From Streptomyces phaeofaciens (lineage in GTDB: Bacteria > Actinomycetota > Actinomycetes > Streptomycetales > Streptomycetaceae): a stretch of DNA of 64,000 nucleotides. Below the pieces are notes generated by a model. The model had not been told where the DNA came from. It saw only the letters and a program-made list of their open reading frames with translations, and ran no database searches. The position numbers were made by a program, and so were the translations under genes. This document shows, in pieces, positions 1-7,942 of this stretch (positions are counted from its first letter, which is position 1; each line of letters opens with the position of its first letter). The DNA is taken from contig NZ_BMSA01000017.1 in assembly GCF_014648915.1 (NCBI RefSeq), forward strand, positions 162,418 through 226,417, written 5' to 3'.

Positions 1-171
1 ACCCCGTACGTCCGCTTCGGCGACTGGCCGGTCCATCTGGCGCTGCTGGTGCTGGCCGCGCTGGGGCTCACGGAGGGGGCCCGGGCGGTCAGGCCGCGCC
101 GGAACGCTCCCGCACCGCACGTACCACCCGCTCGCACAGCTCATGGGTCGCCAGCGCGTCCCGGGCGCTGA
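1..171 (+). CDS. lnt: Apolipoprotein N-acyltransferase, C-terminal end (partial)
   Basis: Only the last 56 codons are inside the window, in frame from base 1 to a TGA at 169-171. The peptide begins TPYVRFGDWP followed by a hydrophobic helix. The TPY-R-G-WP pattern matches the C-terminal end of apolipoprotein N-acyltransferases, just before the last membrane segment; the same pattern ends E. coli Lnt. Lnt N-acylates lipoproteins at the outer face of the cytoplasmic membrane. The catalytic nitrilase domain lies outside the window. The tail overlaps the end of the convergent oxidoreductase gene by 83 bases. The assignment rests on a short match. Confidence 0.68.
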   Translation, partial: TPYVRFGDWPVHLALLVLAALGLTEGARAVRPRRNAPAPHVPPARTAHGSPARPGR

Positions 172-1000
172 GCGGCTTTCCCGCACGTACGGCGTCGAGG
201 AAGGACCCGACGGCCTGTTCGATGCCACGCTGGCGGGCCACCGGCACCCAGTCGCCGCGCCGCCGCACCGTCGGCTGGCCCTTGTGGTCGATGACCTCGG
301 CGAGGTTGACGACCTGGCGTTTGGTGTCCTGCCCGGACACTTCGAGGATCTCCTCGTTGGACCCGCTGAGCCGGTTCATCACGCCGAGCGCCGTGAAACC
401 GTCCCCGGAGAGCTGGAGGACCACGTGGTGCAGCAGCCCGTCCTCGACGCGGGCGCGCACGGTGACGTCGTCGACCGGGCCGGGCGCGAGGAAGCGGAGG
501 GTGTCGACGACGTGGATGAAGTCGTCGAGGATCATCGTGCGCGGTTCCTCGGGCAGCCCGACGCGGTTCTTCTGCATCAGGATCAGCTCGCGCGGATGGT
601 CGGCGCACTGCGCGTAGCCGGGTGCGAAACGCCGGTTGAAGCCGACGGCGAGGCTCACTCCGCGTTCCTCGGCGAGCGCCACCAGCCGCTCGGAGTCGGA
701 CAGTTCGTAGGCCAGCGGCTTGTCGACGTAGGTGGGGACGCCCGCCTCGAGGAGCCGGCCGACGATCTCCGGGTGGGCGCCGGTGGGGGCGTGCACGAAG
801 GCCGCGTCCAGGCCGGCGGCGAGCAGCGCGTCGAGGTCCCGGTGGCGCTGCCCGGCGGGGACCCGCAGGGTGTCGGCGACCCGGTCGAGAGTGGCCGGTG
901 TCCGGGTCTGGAGGTGCAGTTCGATGCCGGGCTGCGCGCCCAGCACCGGCAGGTACGCCTTCTGCGCGATGTCTCCGAGTCCGATACAGCCGACCTTCAC
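89..1000 (-). CDS. Gfo/Idh/MocA-family NAD(P)-dependent oxidoreductase
   Basis: 303 residues from a GTG at 1000, preceded by a GAGGGAG ribosome site. A longer frame reaches an ATG at 1282, but those extra residues look like non-coding translation and overlap the divergent gene. The N-terminal nucleotide-binding fold starts MKVGCIGLGDIAQKAYLPVL (GxGxxA-type loop). The family's EKP catalytic signature appears as DKP at residues 93-95 (YVDKPLAYE). The rest fits the alpha/beta GFO_IDH_MocA C-terminal fold. Substrate is unknown; relatives oxidise or reduce sugars, inositols and related compounds. The gene stands alone and its 3' end overlaps lnt tail to tail. Confidence 0.88.
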   Translation of the reverse strand: MKVGCIGLGDIAQKAYLPVLGAQPGIELHLQTRTPATLDRVADTLRVPAGQRHRDLDALLAAGLDAAFVHAPTGAHPEIVGRLLEAGVPTYVDKPLAYELSDSERLVALAEERGVSLAVGFNRRFAPGYAQCADHPRELILMQKNRVGLPEEPRTMILDDFIHVVDTLRFLAPGPVDDVTVRARVEDGLLHHVVLQLSGDGFTALGVMNRLSGSNEEILEVSGQDTKRQVVNLAEVIDHKGQPTVRRRGDWVPVARQRGIEQAVGSFLDAVRAGKPLSARDALATHELCERVVRAVRERSGAA

Positions 1001-1229
1001 GGGCGCTCCCTCACCTGGTACCGCGTGCCTCCACGGCAGCATACGGGGGCGGTGGCGGGGACCGGCCGGCGATCTCGTCGAAGCGGTGCGGTGCGGTGCG
1101 GGAACAGCGTGGGGCCGGCCGCCGCCGCGCAGGCCTCGCGCCCTCCGTCGCCGAAGCACCGGAAACCCGTGGTCCCCGCGTGCCGGAAAACCCGTGGTCC
1201 CCGCAGGCCGCTCGGGCGACGATGCGGGG

Positions 1230-1745
1230 ATGACGAAGACGCAGCGCAGCGAGCCCGCCCAGAACGCCGACGAACGCACCATGCTGGAGGGCTGGCTGGA
1301 CTACCACCGGCGGACCCTGGCCCTGAAGTGCGAGGGTCTGAGCGACGCCCAGCTCCGCACCGCCTCGGTGCCCCCTTCGGAACTGTCCCTGATGGGTCTG
1401 GTGCGGCACATGGCGGAGGTGGAGCGCGGCTGGTTCCGCAAGGTGCTCATGGCCGACGACCCGGGCCCGATCTACTTCAGCGACGAGGACCCCGACGGCG
1501 AGTTCCATCTCACCGAGAAGGACACCTGGGAGGAGGCGCACGCCACCTGGCAGGCCGAGATCGAGGCCGCCCGGCACAACGCGGCCGGCTTCGCGCTGGA
1601 CGAACTCTCCCGGGGCAGGAGCAGGTTCACCGACGAGCCGTTCAACCTGCGCTGGATCTACACCCACATGATCGAGGAGTACGCCCGGCACAACGGGCAC
1701 GCCGACCTGATCCGCGAGCGCGTCGACGGCTCGACCGGGGACTGA
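1230..1745 (+). CDS. DinB-fold (DUF664) protein, putative metal-dependent enzyme
   Basis: 171 residues from ATG 1230. Sequence runs such as LMGLVRHMAEVERGWFRKVL and RWIYTHMIEEYARHNGHADL carry the two conserved histidine-containing helices (RHM..VE, YTHMIEEYARHNGH) of the DinB/DUF664 four-helix family, in which three histidines bind a metal. Some relatives are mycothiol-dependent S-transferases or maleylpyruvate isomerases, so a mycothiol-dependent reaction is plausible for an actinomycete but is inference. It is divergent from the oxidoreductase at 89-1000. The family call is firm; the reaction is unknown. Confidence 0.85.
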   Translation: MTKTQRSEPAQNADERTMLEGWLDYHRRTLALKCEGLSDAQLRTASVPPSELSLMGLVRHMAEVERGWFRKVLMADDPGPIYFSDEDPDGEFHLTEKDTWEEAHATWQAEIEAARHNAAGFALDELSRGRSRFTDEPFNLRWIYTHMIEEYARHNGHADLIRERVDGSTGD

Positions 1746-1900
1746 GACCGGCCCGAACCTCCCCGCCCCAGGACTGAGACCGGCCCGACGTCAGCCCCGG
1801 CGAGCGGGCTCCCTCCCTACGGGGCACGAGATCACCCGTGTGGGGCAACCTCCGCTCGTCCGCTGTTGCTCCGGTGGCCGGAACCACCAGAGTTGCGCTG

Positions 1901-2395
1901 GTGCAGCGAACGACGACGACTACCGCAACGCTCCTGGTCACCGTGGCCGTCTCGGCCCTCGCCGGATGCGTGACCGTCCAGCGCCCGGCCCTGCCCGCTC
2001 CGGCCGCCGCCGTGCCGTCCCAGGTGTCGGTGCCCCGGCCGGACGGGCGGTCCGGGACGCAGGTCGTGCAGGCGCCGGCCCGTGAGGCGCTGGAGATGGT
2101 GGGACCGTCCCGGAAGCCGGAGCGGCCGGCGCCCGCGCCCCGGCGGCGGCAAGCCCCTGCGGCGGCACCCGCCGAGCGCCCGCCGTCGTCCGCCCCGCGC
2201 CCCCGTCCGTCCCACCCGCACCCCCGGCCCGCGCATCCGGACGCGCGACGGCACACGGCGCCGTACGCCGAGATCCCGGATGTGGAGGAGGAGGTCCGCC
2301 GCGACGCCGATGTGTGTGCTCTCGGCAGGAAGTACGGCGGCTGGCAGGGTGACAGCCCGGAGGCGACGATCTGCGACCGGGCGTACGGGCGGTAG
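1901..2395 (+). CDS. Putative secreted lipoprotein with Pro/Arg-rich linker
   Basis: From GTG 1901 the product has 164 residues: a signal peptide (MQRTTTTTATLLVTVAVSAL) ending in a lipobox LAGC, so Cys23 would be lipidated. About 80 residues rich in Pro, Ala and Arg follow, then a compact C-terminal segment beginning DVEEEVRRDADVCALGRKYG with two cysteines. An upstream in-frame GTG at 1838 gives 185 residues but places the signal peptide unusually far in; 1901 gives a classical lipoprotein leader. No enzymatic domain is recognised. The conserved C-terminal block is probably the functional part. Confidence 0.75.
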   Translation: MQRTTTTTATLLVTVAVSALAGCVTVQRPALPAPAAAVPSQVSVPRPDGRSGTQVVQAPAREALEMVGPSRKPERPAPAPRRRQAPAAAPAERPPSSAPRPRPSHPHPRPAHPDARRHTAPYAEIPDVEEEVRRDADVCALGRKYGGWQGDSPEATICDRAYGR

Positions 2396-2423
2396 GGCGA
2401 AGGGCCGCGCGGGCCGACGGGCG

Positions 2424-2993
2424 TCAGAACGCGCCGCGCGCCGGCGGCCCCCAGTCGTCCTCGCCGGGGTCGTAACCGGAGTCGGTGCCGGGGCCGTAGC
2501 CGTAGCCAGAACCGGATCCGGAACCCGAGCCGGCTCCCGGGCCGTCCTCCCCCAGCCGCAGCTCCATCCGGCTGATCGCCGCCCGCACCCCGTCCCCGTA
2601 GCTGTCGTCGCCCAGCGCGACGGCCGCCCTGCGGGCCCTGCGGACATGGGTGCGGGCCGCCCCCGAACGTCCGAGCTTCACGTAGTCCGCGGCCAGGTTC
2701 AGATGCAGCGAGGGGTACAGGGCGCGGGCCGCCAGGGACCCCTCGTGCTCCTCCGCCGCCGTGAGCGCCCGCAGGTCCCAGGCCAGTTCGTCGAAGGGGT
2801 CGTCCTGGGTGTCGGCGAGGTAGTGGGCGAGGGTGCAGCGGTGCAGCGGGTCGCCGTCCTCGCCGACCTCCGCCCACAGATCGAGGAGACGCCGACGGGC
2901 CTCCTCGCGGTCTCCTCCGTGGTGCAGCATCACGACCTGGCCGATCCGCGTCAGCAGGGCGTCCGGCGCCCGCTGTCCTTGTCGCTCCGCCAC
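2424..2993 (-). CDS. TPR-like hypothetical protein with Gly/Tyr-rich tail
   Basis: 189 residues from GTG 2993; the ribosome site GGAGG lies at about 2998-3003, right at the edge of the repeat element at 3003-3183. Residues about 10-140 are helical, with TPR-like periodicity (ALLTRIGQVVMLHHGGDREE, then HLNLAADYVKLGRSGAARTH). The last 45 residues are low complexity: GSGSGSGYGYG followed by an acidic stretch. This resembles the small tetratricopeptide proteins common in Streptomyces, likely an adaptor. Nothing suggests catalysis. Its promoter must lie within or beyond the adjacent foldback element. Confidence 0.72.
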   Translation of the reverse strand: MAERQGQRAPDALLTRIGQVVMLHHGGDREEARRRLLDLWAEVGEDGDPLHRCTLAHYLADTQDDPFDELAWDLRALTAAEEHEGSLAARALYPSLHLNLAADYVKLGRSGAARTHVRRARRAAVALGDDSYGDGVRAAISRMELRLGEDGPGAGSGSGSGSGYGYGPGTDSGYDPGEDDWGPPARGAF

Positions 2994-3002
2994 CGCGTCC
3001 TC

Positions 3003-3183
3003 CTAGGTCGTGTCCGCAAAGTGGCGTCGTCTGCCCGCAGGGCAGGGCTCGCGGCGTCCGGTGCGTGCGATCGCAAGACGGAGGGTCGCCCGCGTACTGG
3101 GTGTACGCGGGTGATCCCGACAACGCGGCGAGCGAGCGTGCCGGGCGTCGCGAGCCGGACGGGACTTTGCGGACACGGCCCAG
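3003..3183. mobile_element. MITE-like foldback element with terminal inverted repeats
   Basis: The ends form a near-perfect inverted repeat: 3006-3022 reads GGTCGTGTCCGCAAAGT and 3164-3180 is its reverse complement with one mismatch (GGCCGTGTCCGCAAAGT). Flanking CTA/CTG bases extend the match to 20 positions. The inner parts also fold back imperfectly (GCTCGCGGCGTCCGG near 3047 against CGTCGCGAGC near 3146). The centre is a perfect 9-bp stem, CCCGCGTAC/GTACGCGGG, at 3089-3097 and 3103-3111. It carries no ORF. The structure is that of a non-autonomous element mobilised in trans. Length is about 180 bp. Confidence 0.7.
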
Positions 3184-3193
3184 GCCGTGTCCG
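3170..3193. repeat. Perfect hairpin made of two abutting element ends
   Basis: CGGACACGGCC at 3170-3180 and GGCCGTGTCCG at 3183-3193 are perfect reverse complements separated by two bases. The left arm is the right end of the foldback element; the right arm is a further 11-bp copy of the same terminal sequence. It could be a remnant of a second copy. It lies downstream of ung and could also act as a transcription stop, though no T-run follows. Confidence 0.55.
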
Positions 3194-3294
3194 GACGACG
3201 CCGCGTCCTCGGGACGACGCTATCGGCAGCCACCGGCAATCCGGGTCAGGCGGCACCGGGCCGGTGCGCGGAGCGACCGGCCCGGCGGCAGTCG

Positions 3295-3978
3295 TCAGGC
3301 CAGGTTCGGGATCGTCCAGTCGATCGCGTCGTGGCCCTGCTGCGCCACCGCCGCGTCGATCTGGGTGAACGGGCGGGAGCCGAAGAACTTCTTCGCCGAC
3401 AGCGGCGAGGGGTGGGCCCCCTTCACCACGATGTGCCGGCTCTCGTCGATCAGCGGGAGCTTCTTCTGCGCGTAGTTGCCCCACAGGACGAAGACCGCCG
3501 GGTCGGGCCGGTCGGCCACGGCGCGGATCACCGCGTCCGTGAACTTCTCCCAGCCCTTGCCCTTGTGCGAGTTCGCCTCGCCCGAGCGGACCGTGAGGAC
3601 CGCGTTGAGCAGCAGCACGCCCTGCCGGGCCCACGGCATCAGATAGCCGTTGTCCGGGACGGGCGTGCCCAGCTCCTCGTGCATCTCCTTGTAGATGTTC
3701 CGCAGCGACGGCGGGATCTTCACCCCGGGGCGCACGGAGAAGCACAGGCCGTGGCCCTGGCCCTCGCCGTGGTACGGGTCCTGGCCGAGGACGAGCACCT
3801 TGACCTGGTCGTACGGCGTCGCCTCCAGGGCGGCGAACACCTCTTCGCGCGGAGGGTAGACGGGGCCCTTCGCTCGCTCCTCCTCGACGAACTCGGTCAG
3901 CTCCTTGAAGTAGGGCTGCTCCAGCTCGTCGCCCAGGACCCCGCGCCAGGTCTCGGGCAGCATGGCGATGTCGGTCAC
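3295..3978 (-). CDS. ung: Uracil-DNA glycosylase, family 1
   Basis: 227 residues from ATG 3978, the usual family length. It removes uracil from DNA in base-excision repair. The water-activating loop GQDPYH is at residues 65-70 (catalytic Asp67). The C-terminal Leu-loop motif HPSPLS is at 189-194. The uracil-stacking region (GHGLCFSV) and the LLLNAVLTV strand are present. Nothing key is missing. Downstream lies the element at 3003-3183; upstream is a separate solute-binding gene. This is a housekeeping gene with a secure call. Confidence 0.97.
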   Translation of the reverse strand: MTDIAMLPETWRGVLGDELEQPYFKELTEFVEEERAKGPVYPPREEVFAALEATPYDQVKVLVLGQDPYHGEGQGHGLCFSVRPGVKIPPSLRNIYKEMHEELGTPVPDNGYLMPWARQGVLLLNAVLTVRSGEANSHKGKGWEKFTDAVIRAVADRPDPAVFVLWGNYAQKKLPLIDESRHIVVKGAHPSPLSAKKFFGSRPFTQIDAAVAQQGHDAIDWTIPNLA

Positions 3979-4056
3979 GTCAACGTCCTCCGTCGTGCGG
4001 TCACTTACCGAGCACAGAACCTACAGGCGACCACTGACAACGGGGGTGCCGAGTGG

Positions 4057-5646
4057 CTACCAGCTGGTCTTGCGGGACAGTTCCCACACCATCATGATCG
4101 TCGACGGGTCGAGCGACCGCTCCGCGCCGGAGAGGTCCTCGTCGACGGCGAGGTACTGCTTGCCCTGCCACAGCGGCAGCAGCCGTGCCTCGTCGACCAG
4201 GATCTGCTGGGCGTCCTCGAAGTCCTTCACCACGTTGGCGCGGTCGCTCTCCTCGCGGGAGCGCGGCAGCAGCACATCGGTGATCTCCTTCACCGGGTAG
4301 GGCGTGCCGAGCGCGTTCTGCTCGCCGACGAAGGGGGCGATGAAGTTGTCGGCGTCCGGGAAGTCCGGGGCCCAGCCGCGGCCGAAGACCGGGTACTCGC
4401 CCTTCTGGTAGCCGACCACGTAGGTGTTCCACGGGCGGCTCTTCAGGGTGACCTCGAACAGGCCGGAGCCCTCGAGCTGGCGCTTCAGCTCCTTGAACTC
4501 CAGGGCGGTGTCGGAGCCGTAGCGGTCGGTGGTGTACCAGAGGGTGAGCGGGACGGTCCCGGTGATGCCGGCGTTGGTGAGGATCTTGCGGGCCTTGGCG
4601 GGGTCCGGGTCGCCGAAGTCGTCGAAGAAGCCGGTGGTGTGGCCGGTCAGGCCCGTCGGGACCATGGAGTACAGCGGGTCGACGGTGTCCTTGTAGACCT
4701 TGTGCGCGATCGCGTCCCGGTCGACGACCTGGGCGACGGCCCGGCGGACCGCGAGCTTGTCGGACCAGGGATCCTTGGGGTTGAACACCAGGTAGTTGAT
4801 GTTGCTGCCGGCGCCCTCGACGAGCTGGATGCCCTCGTTCTCGCCGCCCTTGGTCTCCAGCGCGACGATGTCGTCGGCCGCGAGTCCCTGGTAGGTGATG
4901 TCGATGTCGCCGGCGCGCAGGGCCTTGAGCATCTCGCCGGAGTCCTGGAAGTAGCGGATGGTCACCGCGTCGTTCTTGCGGTCGGCGAAGCCCTCGTAGT
5001 TGCCGTTGCGGGCGAGGACGGCCTGCTTGCCCTCGTCGTACGACTCCAGCCGGTACGGTCCGGAGCCGACGATGCCGGAGTCCTTGCGCAGGGCGTCCGC
5101 GGGGTAGTCGTCGGGGTCGACGAGGGACATGCCGGGGGTGGCGAGGACGAACGGGAAGGTGGCGTCGGACTTGTTGAGCTTGAACGTCACTTCACGGTCG
5201 CCGGACGTCGCGACGCTGTCCAGGCTGCCGAGCAGTCCTGCGGGGCCGGTCTCGGCGTTGATCTTCTTGATCCGGTCGATCGAGTACTTGACCGCCTTGG
5301 CGTCGATCGGGTCGCCGTTGGAGAACTTCAGGCCCTCGCGCAGTTCGCAGCGGTAGACGCGGCTGGAGCCGTCGGTGAACTTGCAGCTCTCGGCGGCGTC
5401 CGGCTGGGGCGTGGTCGCGCCGTTCGGGTAGGACAGCAGCGTCTGGTAGATGTTGCGGAACAGCTCCCAGGAGCCGTCCCAGGCCGCCGCGGGGTCCAAC
5501 GTACTGGGGGCGCTGGTGGTGCCCACGACGATCGGTCCCGCCTCGTCGGAGCCCTCGTCGCCGAGAAGACCGCATCCGCTCACCAGGGATATGGACACGA
5601 TCGCCGCTATGTGATGCAAGGATCGGTTCCGGTTGAACACGCGCAC
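4057..5646 (-). CDS. ABC transporter substrate-binding lipoprotein, family 5 (peptide/nickel type)
   Basis: 529 residues from GTG 5646, after a GAGGAG ribosome site. The signal peptide ends in lipobox LVSGC (Cys25), so the protein is membrane-anchored. The mature part starts with the typical SBP_bac_5 opening (VVGTTSAPSTLDPAAAWDG) and continues with the family's REGLKFSNGDPIDAKAVKYS signature. Family members bind peptides, nickel or glycosides for an ABC importer. No permease or ATPase gene is adjacent, so it is an orphan binding protein; its partner must be encoded elsewhere. Confidence 0.93.
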   Translation of the reverse strand: MRVFNRNRSLHHIAAIVSISLVSGCGLLGDEGSDEAGPIVVGTTSAPSTLDPAAAWDGSWELFRNIYQTLLSYPNGATTPQPDAAESCKFTDGSSRVYRCELREGLKFSNGDPIDAKAVKYSIDRIKKINAETGPAGLLGSLDSVATSGDREVTFKLNKSDATFPFVLATPGMSLVDPDDYPADALRKDSGIVGSGPYRLESYDEGKQAVLARNGNYEGFADRKNDAVTIRYFQDSGEMLKALRAGDIDITYQGLAADDIVALETKGGENEGIQLVEGAGSNINYLVFNPKDPWSDKLAVRRAVAQVVDRDAIAHKVYKDTVDPLYSMVPTGLTGHTTGFFDDFGDPDPAKARKILTNAGITGTVPLTLWYTTDRYGSDTALEFKELKRQLEGSGLFEVTLKSRPWNTYVVGYQKGEYPVFGRGWAPDFPDADNFIAPFVGEQNALGTPYPVKEITDVLLPRSREESDRANVVKDFEDAQQILVDEARLLPLWQGKQYLAVDEDLSGAERSLDPSTIMMVWELSRKTSW

Positions 5647-5784
5647 GCTCCTCGATAAGCCATGCCAAGGGTTGGCAGACCATACCGCAGCACTCGGGGA
5701 CCTGAACCCGTGCCCGGTACACGTTTTTGATCACCTTCGCGGTGACGACGTTGTCATGCCGGGAGTGCCCGATTTACGCAGACA

Positions 5785-5817
5785 CGGGCGCCGCTTCCGT
5801 CCAGGAAGCGGCGCCCG
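5785..5817 (-). terminator. Hairpin terminator after the fabG-SDR operon
   Basis: A perfect 14-bp stem, CGGGCGCCGCTTCC at 5785-5798 and its complement at 5804-5817, closes over a GTCCA loop. It begins 23 bases past the SDR stop codon at 5840. No T-run follows, as is usual for Streptomyces terminators. Confidence 0.75.
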
Positions 5818-5839
5818 CGGAGTGAGACGACGGTGCCGG

Positions 5840-6601
5840 TCAGCCGACGCCCGCGTTGAGGAAGATGCCGCCGTCGACGACGAGCGTCTGGCCGGTGATC
5901 CAGTCCGACTGCTCGGAGGTGAGGAACGCGGCGGTGCCGCCGATGTCGGCGGGAACGCCGAGCCGGGCCAGCGGGTAGGCGGCGGCCGCCTCCTCCTCCC
6001 GACCCTCGTACAGGGCCTGGGCGAACTTGGTCTTCACCACGGCCGGGGCGATCGCGTTGACCCGCACCTTCGGGGCGAACTCGTGCGCCAGCTGCTGGGT
6101 CAGGTTGATCATCGCGGCCTTGCTGACGCCGTACGCGCCGATGAACGGCGAGGCCGACAGGCCGGCGACGGAGGCGATGTTGACGATCGCGCCGCCGTTG
6201 TCCTTCTGCCAGGCGTGCCAGGTCCGCTGGGCGAAGCCGAGGGCGGAGACCACGTTGGTCTCGAAGACCTTGCGGGCCACGTCCAGGTCGAGGTCGGCGA
6301 TCGGCCCGAACACGGGGTTCGTACCGGCGTTGTTGACCAGGTAGTCGACGCGGCCGAAGGCCTCCATCGTGCGGGCGACGGCCGCGGCCTGGTGCTCGGG
6401 GTCGTGCGCCTTGCCGGCGACGCCGATGACCCGGTCGGCGCCGAGCTGCTCGACGGCCTCCTTGAGGGCGTCCTCGCCCCGGCCGGTGATGCAGACGCGG
6501 TCACCGCGGGCGACCAGCGCCTCGGCGACGCCGTAGCCGATGCCCCGGCTGGCGCCGGTGACGAGGGCGACCTTGCCGGAGAGTGCGGGCAGTTCAGTCA
6601 T
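5840..6601 (-). CDS. SDR-family oxidoreductase
   Basis: 253 residues from ATG 6601. Classical short-chain dehydrogenase: cofactor loop TGASRGIG at 15-22, NNAG at 90-93, catalytic Ser144 and Tyr157-x3-Lys161 (YGVSK). The C-terminal SDWITGQTLVVDGG segment is typical of the FabG/3-oxoacyl reductase branch. It follows the fabG-like gene after a 39-base gap, so the two are probably co-transcribed. Lipid or polyketide-type ketoreduction is plausible, but the substrate cannot be read from the sequence. Confidence 0.92.
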   Translation of the reverse strand: MTELPALSGKVALVTGASRGIGYGVAEALVARGDRVCITGRGEDALKEAVEQLGADRVIGVAGKAHDPEHQAAAVARTMEAFGRVDYLVNNAGTNPVFGPIADLDLDVARKVFETNVVSALGFAQRTWHAWQKDNGGAIVNIASVAGLSASPFIGAYGVSKAAMINLTQQLAHEFAPKVRVNAIAPAVVKTKFAQALYEGREEEAAAAYPLARLGVPADIGGTAAFLTSEQSDWITGQTLVVDGGIFLNAGVG

Positions 6602-6640
6602 GTTCGTGATCCCAGTGGTCGTAGGGCCTGTCCCGGCCTG

Positions 6641-7402
6641 CTAGTCGAGCGGTCCGCCGGCGACGTACAGCACCTGGCCGGAGACGAAGCCGGCGGCCTC
6701 GTCGGTGAAGAAGGCGATCGCGTTGGCGATGTCCTCGGGCTCGCCGACGCGGGCCACGGGGATCTGGGTGGCGGCCGCGGCCTTGAACTCCTCGAAGCCC
6801 ATGCCGACCCGGGCGGCGGTGGTGGCGGTCATGTCGGTGGCGATGAAGCCGGGGGCGACGGCGTTGGCGGTGATGCCGAACTTGCCCAGCTCGATGGCGA
6901 GGGTCTTGGTGAAGCCCTGGAGTCCGGCCTTGGCTGCGGAGTAGTTGGCCTGGCCGCGGTTGCCGAGCGCCGAGGACGACGACAGGTTGACGATCCGGCC
7001 GAAGCCCGCGTCGACCATGTGCTTCTGGATGGCCTTGCTCATGAGGAACGAGCCGCGCAGGTGCACGCCCAGCACGGTGTCCCAGTCGGCGACGCTCATC
7101 TTGAACAGCAGGTTGTCGCGGAGCACGCCCGCGTTGTTGACGAGGATGGTCGGCGCGCCCAGCTCCTCGACGACGCGCGCGATCGCCGCCTCGACCTGGG
7201 CCTCGTCGGAGACGTCGGCGCCGACCGCGATCGCCCGGCCGCCGGCCGCGGTGATCTTCTCCACGGTGTCCTTGCAGGCGGCCTCGTCGAGGTCGATCAC
7301 GGCGACCGCGCGGCCCTCGGCGGCCAGCCGTACGGCGGTGGCGGCGCCGATGCCCCGCGCCCCGCCGGTGACGACCGCGACCCGCTGTTCAGTGGTGGAC
7401 AT
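6641..7402 (-). CDS. fabG: 3-oxoacyl-ACP reductase FabG-like SDR
   Basis: 253 residues from ATG 7402, with ribosome site GGCGAGGAG. It has TGGARGIG at 12-19, NNAG at 89-92, Ser141 and Tyr154-x3-Lys158. The stretch AGVLRDNLLFKMSVADWDTV is strongly FabG-like. NADPH-dependent reduction of 3-oxoacyl thioesters is the expected reaction. It is first in a two-gene operon with the SDR at 5840-6601. Streptomyces has several FabG paralogues, so the symbol marks similarity rather than the essential fatty-acid enzyme. Confidence 0.88.
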   Translation of the reverse strand: MSTTEQRVAVVTGGARGIGAATAVRLAAEGRAVAVIDLDEAACKDTVEKITAAGGRAIAVGADVSDEAQVEAAIARVVEELGAPTILVNNAGVLRDNLLFKMSVADWDTVLGVHLRGSFLMSKAIQKHMVDAGFGRIVNLSSSSALGNRGQANYSAAKAGLQGFTKTLAIELGKFGITANAVAPGFIATDMTATTAARVGMGFEEFKAAAATQIPVARVGEPEDIANAIAFFTDEAAGFVSGQVLYVAGGPLD

Positions 7403-7440
7403 TGATGTGTCTCCTCGCCCTTGAGAGAACCGGTGATCTG

Positions 7441-7456
7441 GTGAGCGACCGCTTAG
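7441..7456. promoter_or_regulatory. Candidate TetR-type operator upstream of the fabG-SDR operon
   Basis: On the minus strand 7456-7441 reads CTAAGCGGTCGCTCAC. Its core AGCG-N2-CGCT (7444-7453) is a dyad, and the outer T/A pair at 7442/7455 also matches. The site lies about 40 bases upstream of the fabG-like start. Sequences of the AAGCG...CGCTT type are targets of TetR regulators of lipid and acyl-CoA genes in actinomycetes. No regulator gene is adjacent, so the function is inferred. Confidence 0.35.
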
Positions 7457-7525
7457 TACCTTCGCCCCGTGACGCTAGAAGCCCTGGCACCCGGTGTCAA
7501 CGCCACACGGCGCCGGTGTGATCCA

Positions 7526-7942
7526 TTACCTGACCAGCAGGTCCAGCAACCGCTCGGTCTCGGCCGCCGGATCGGTGGTGAGCCCGGTGTGCACCGGCCC
7601 CGGCTGCACCACCGTGGAGCGGGGCGCGACCAGCCAGCGAAAGCGCCGCCCCGGGTCGTCCCCCGCCGCCTGACCGGCCGCCGCGCCGCCGCCGCAGACA
7701 CCCTCGACGGCCCGCAGCGCGGCCCGCACCCCGGCCACGTCCGCCCGCGGGTCCAGCGCCAGCAGCCGCGCCTCGTCGAGGTGGGTGCGGGCACCGACGT
7801 AGGCCTGGGCGCGGCAGTACACGAGGACGCCCGCGTTGATGCACTCACCGCGTTCGACGCGCGGCACGACGCGCAGCACGGCGTACTCGAAGACGTCCCG
7901 TTCGTTGACCTCGCTCGCGCGGATGATGTGACGCTCGTTCAC
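7526..7942 (-). CDS. DUF3037 protein, partner of a HipA-like kinase
   Basis: 138 residues from GTG 7942. The GTG overlaps the stop of the upstream kinase gene (GTGA, 4-base overlap), indicating translational coupling. The opening block DVFEYAVLRVVPRVERGECINAGVLVYC is the conserved core of DUF3037. Some proteins of this family are fused to or coupled with HipA-type kinases. The biochemical role is unknown. The C-terminal half (PGPVHTGLTTDPAAETERLL) is also conserved-looking. Confidence 0.85.
   Translation of the reverse strand: MNERHIIRASEVNERDVFEYAVLRVVPRVERGECINAGVLVYCRAQAYVGARTHLDEARLLALDPRADVAGVRAALRAVEGVCGGGAAAGQAAGDDPGRRFRWLVAPRSTVVQPGPVHTGLTTDPAAETERLLDLLVR

Noticed and set aside
89..608. 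Minus-strand frame at 141-608 inside the oxidoreductase
   Set aside because: Overlaps the Gfo/Idh/MocA gene in another frame and has no motif.
3187..5658. Very long open frame on the plus strand across ung and the solute-binding gene
   Set aside because: It is antisense to two clear genes, and its translation is Val/Gly/Arg-rich low-complexity sequence. GC-rich codons leave few stops on the opposite strand.
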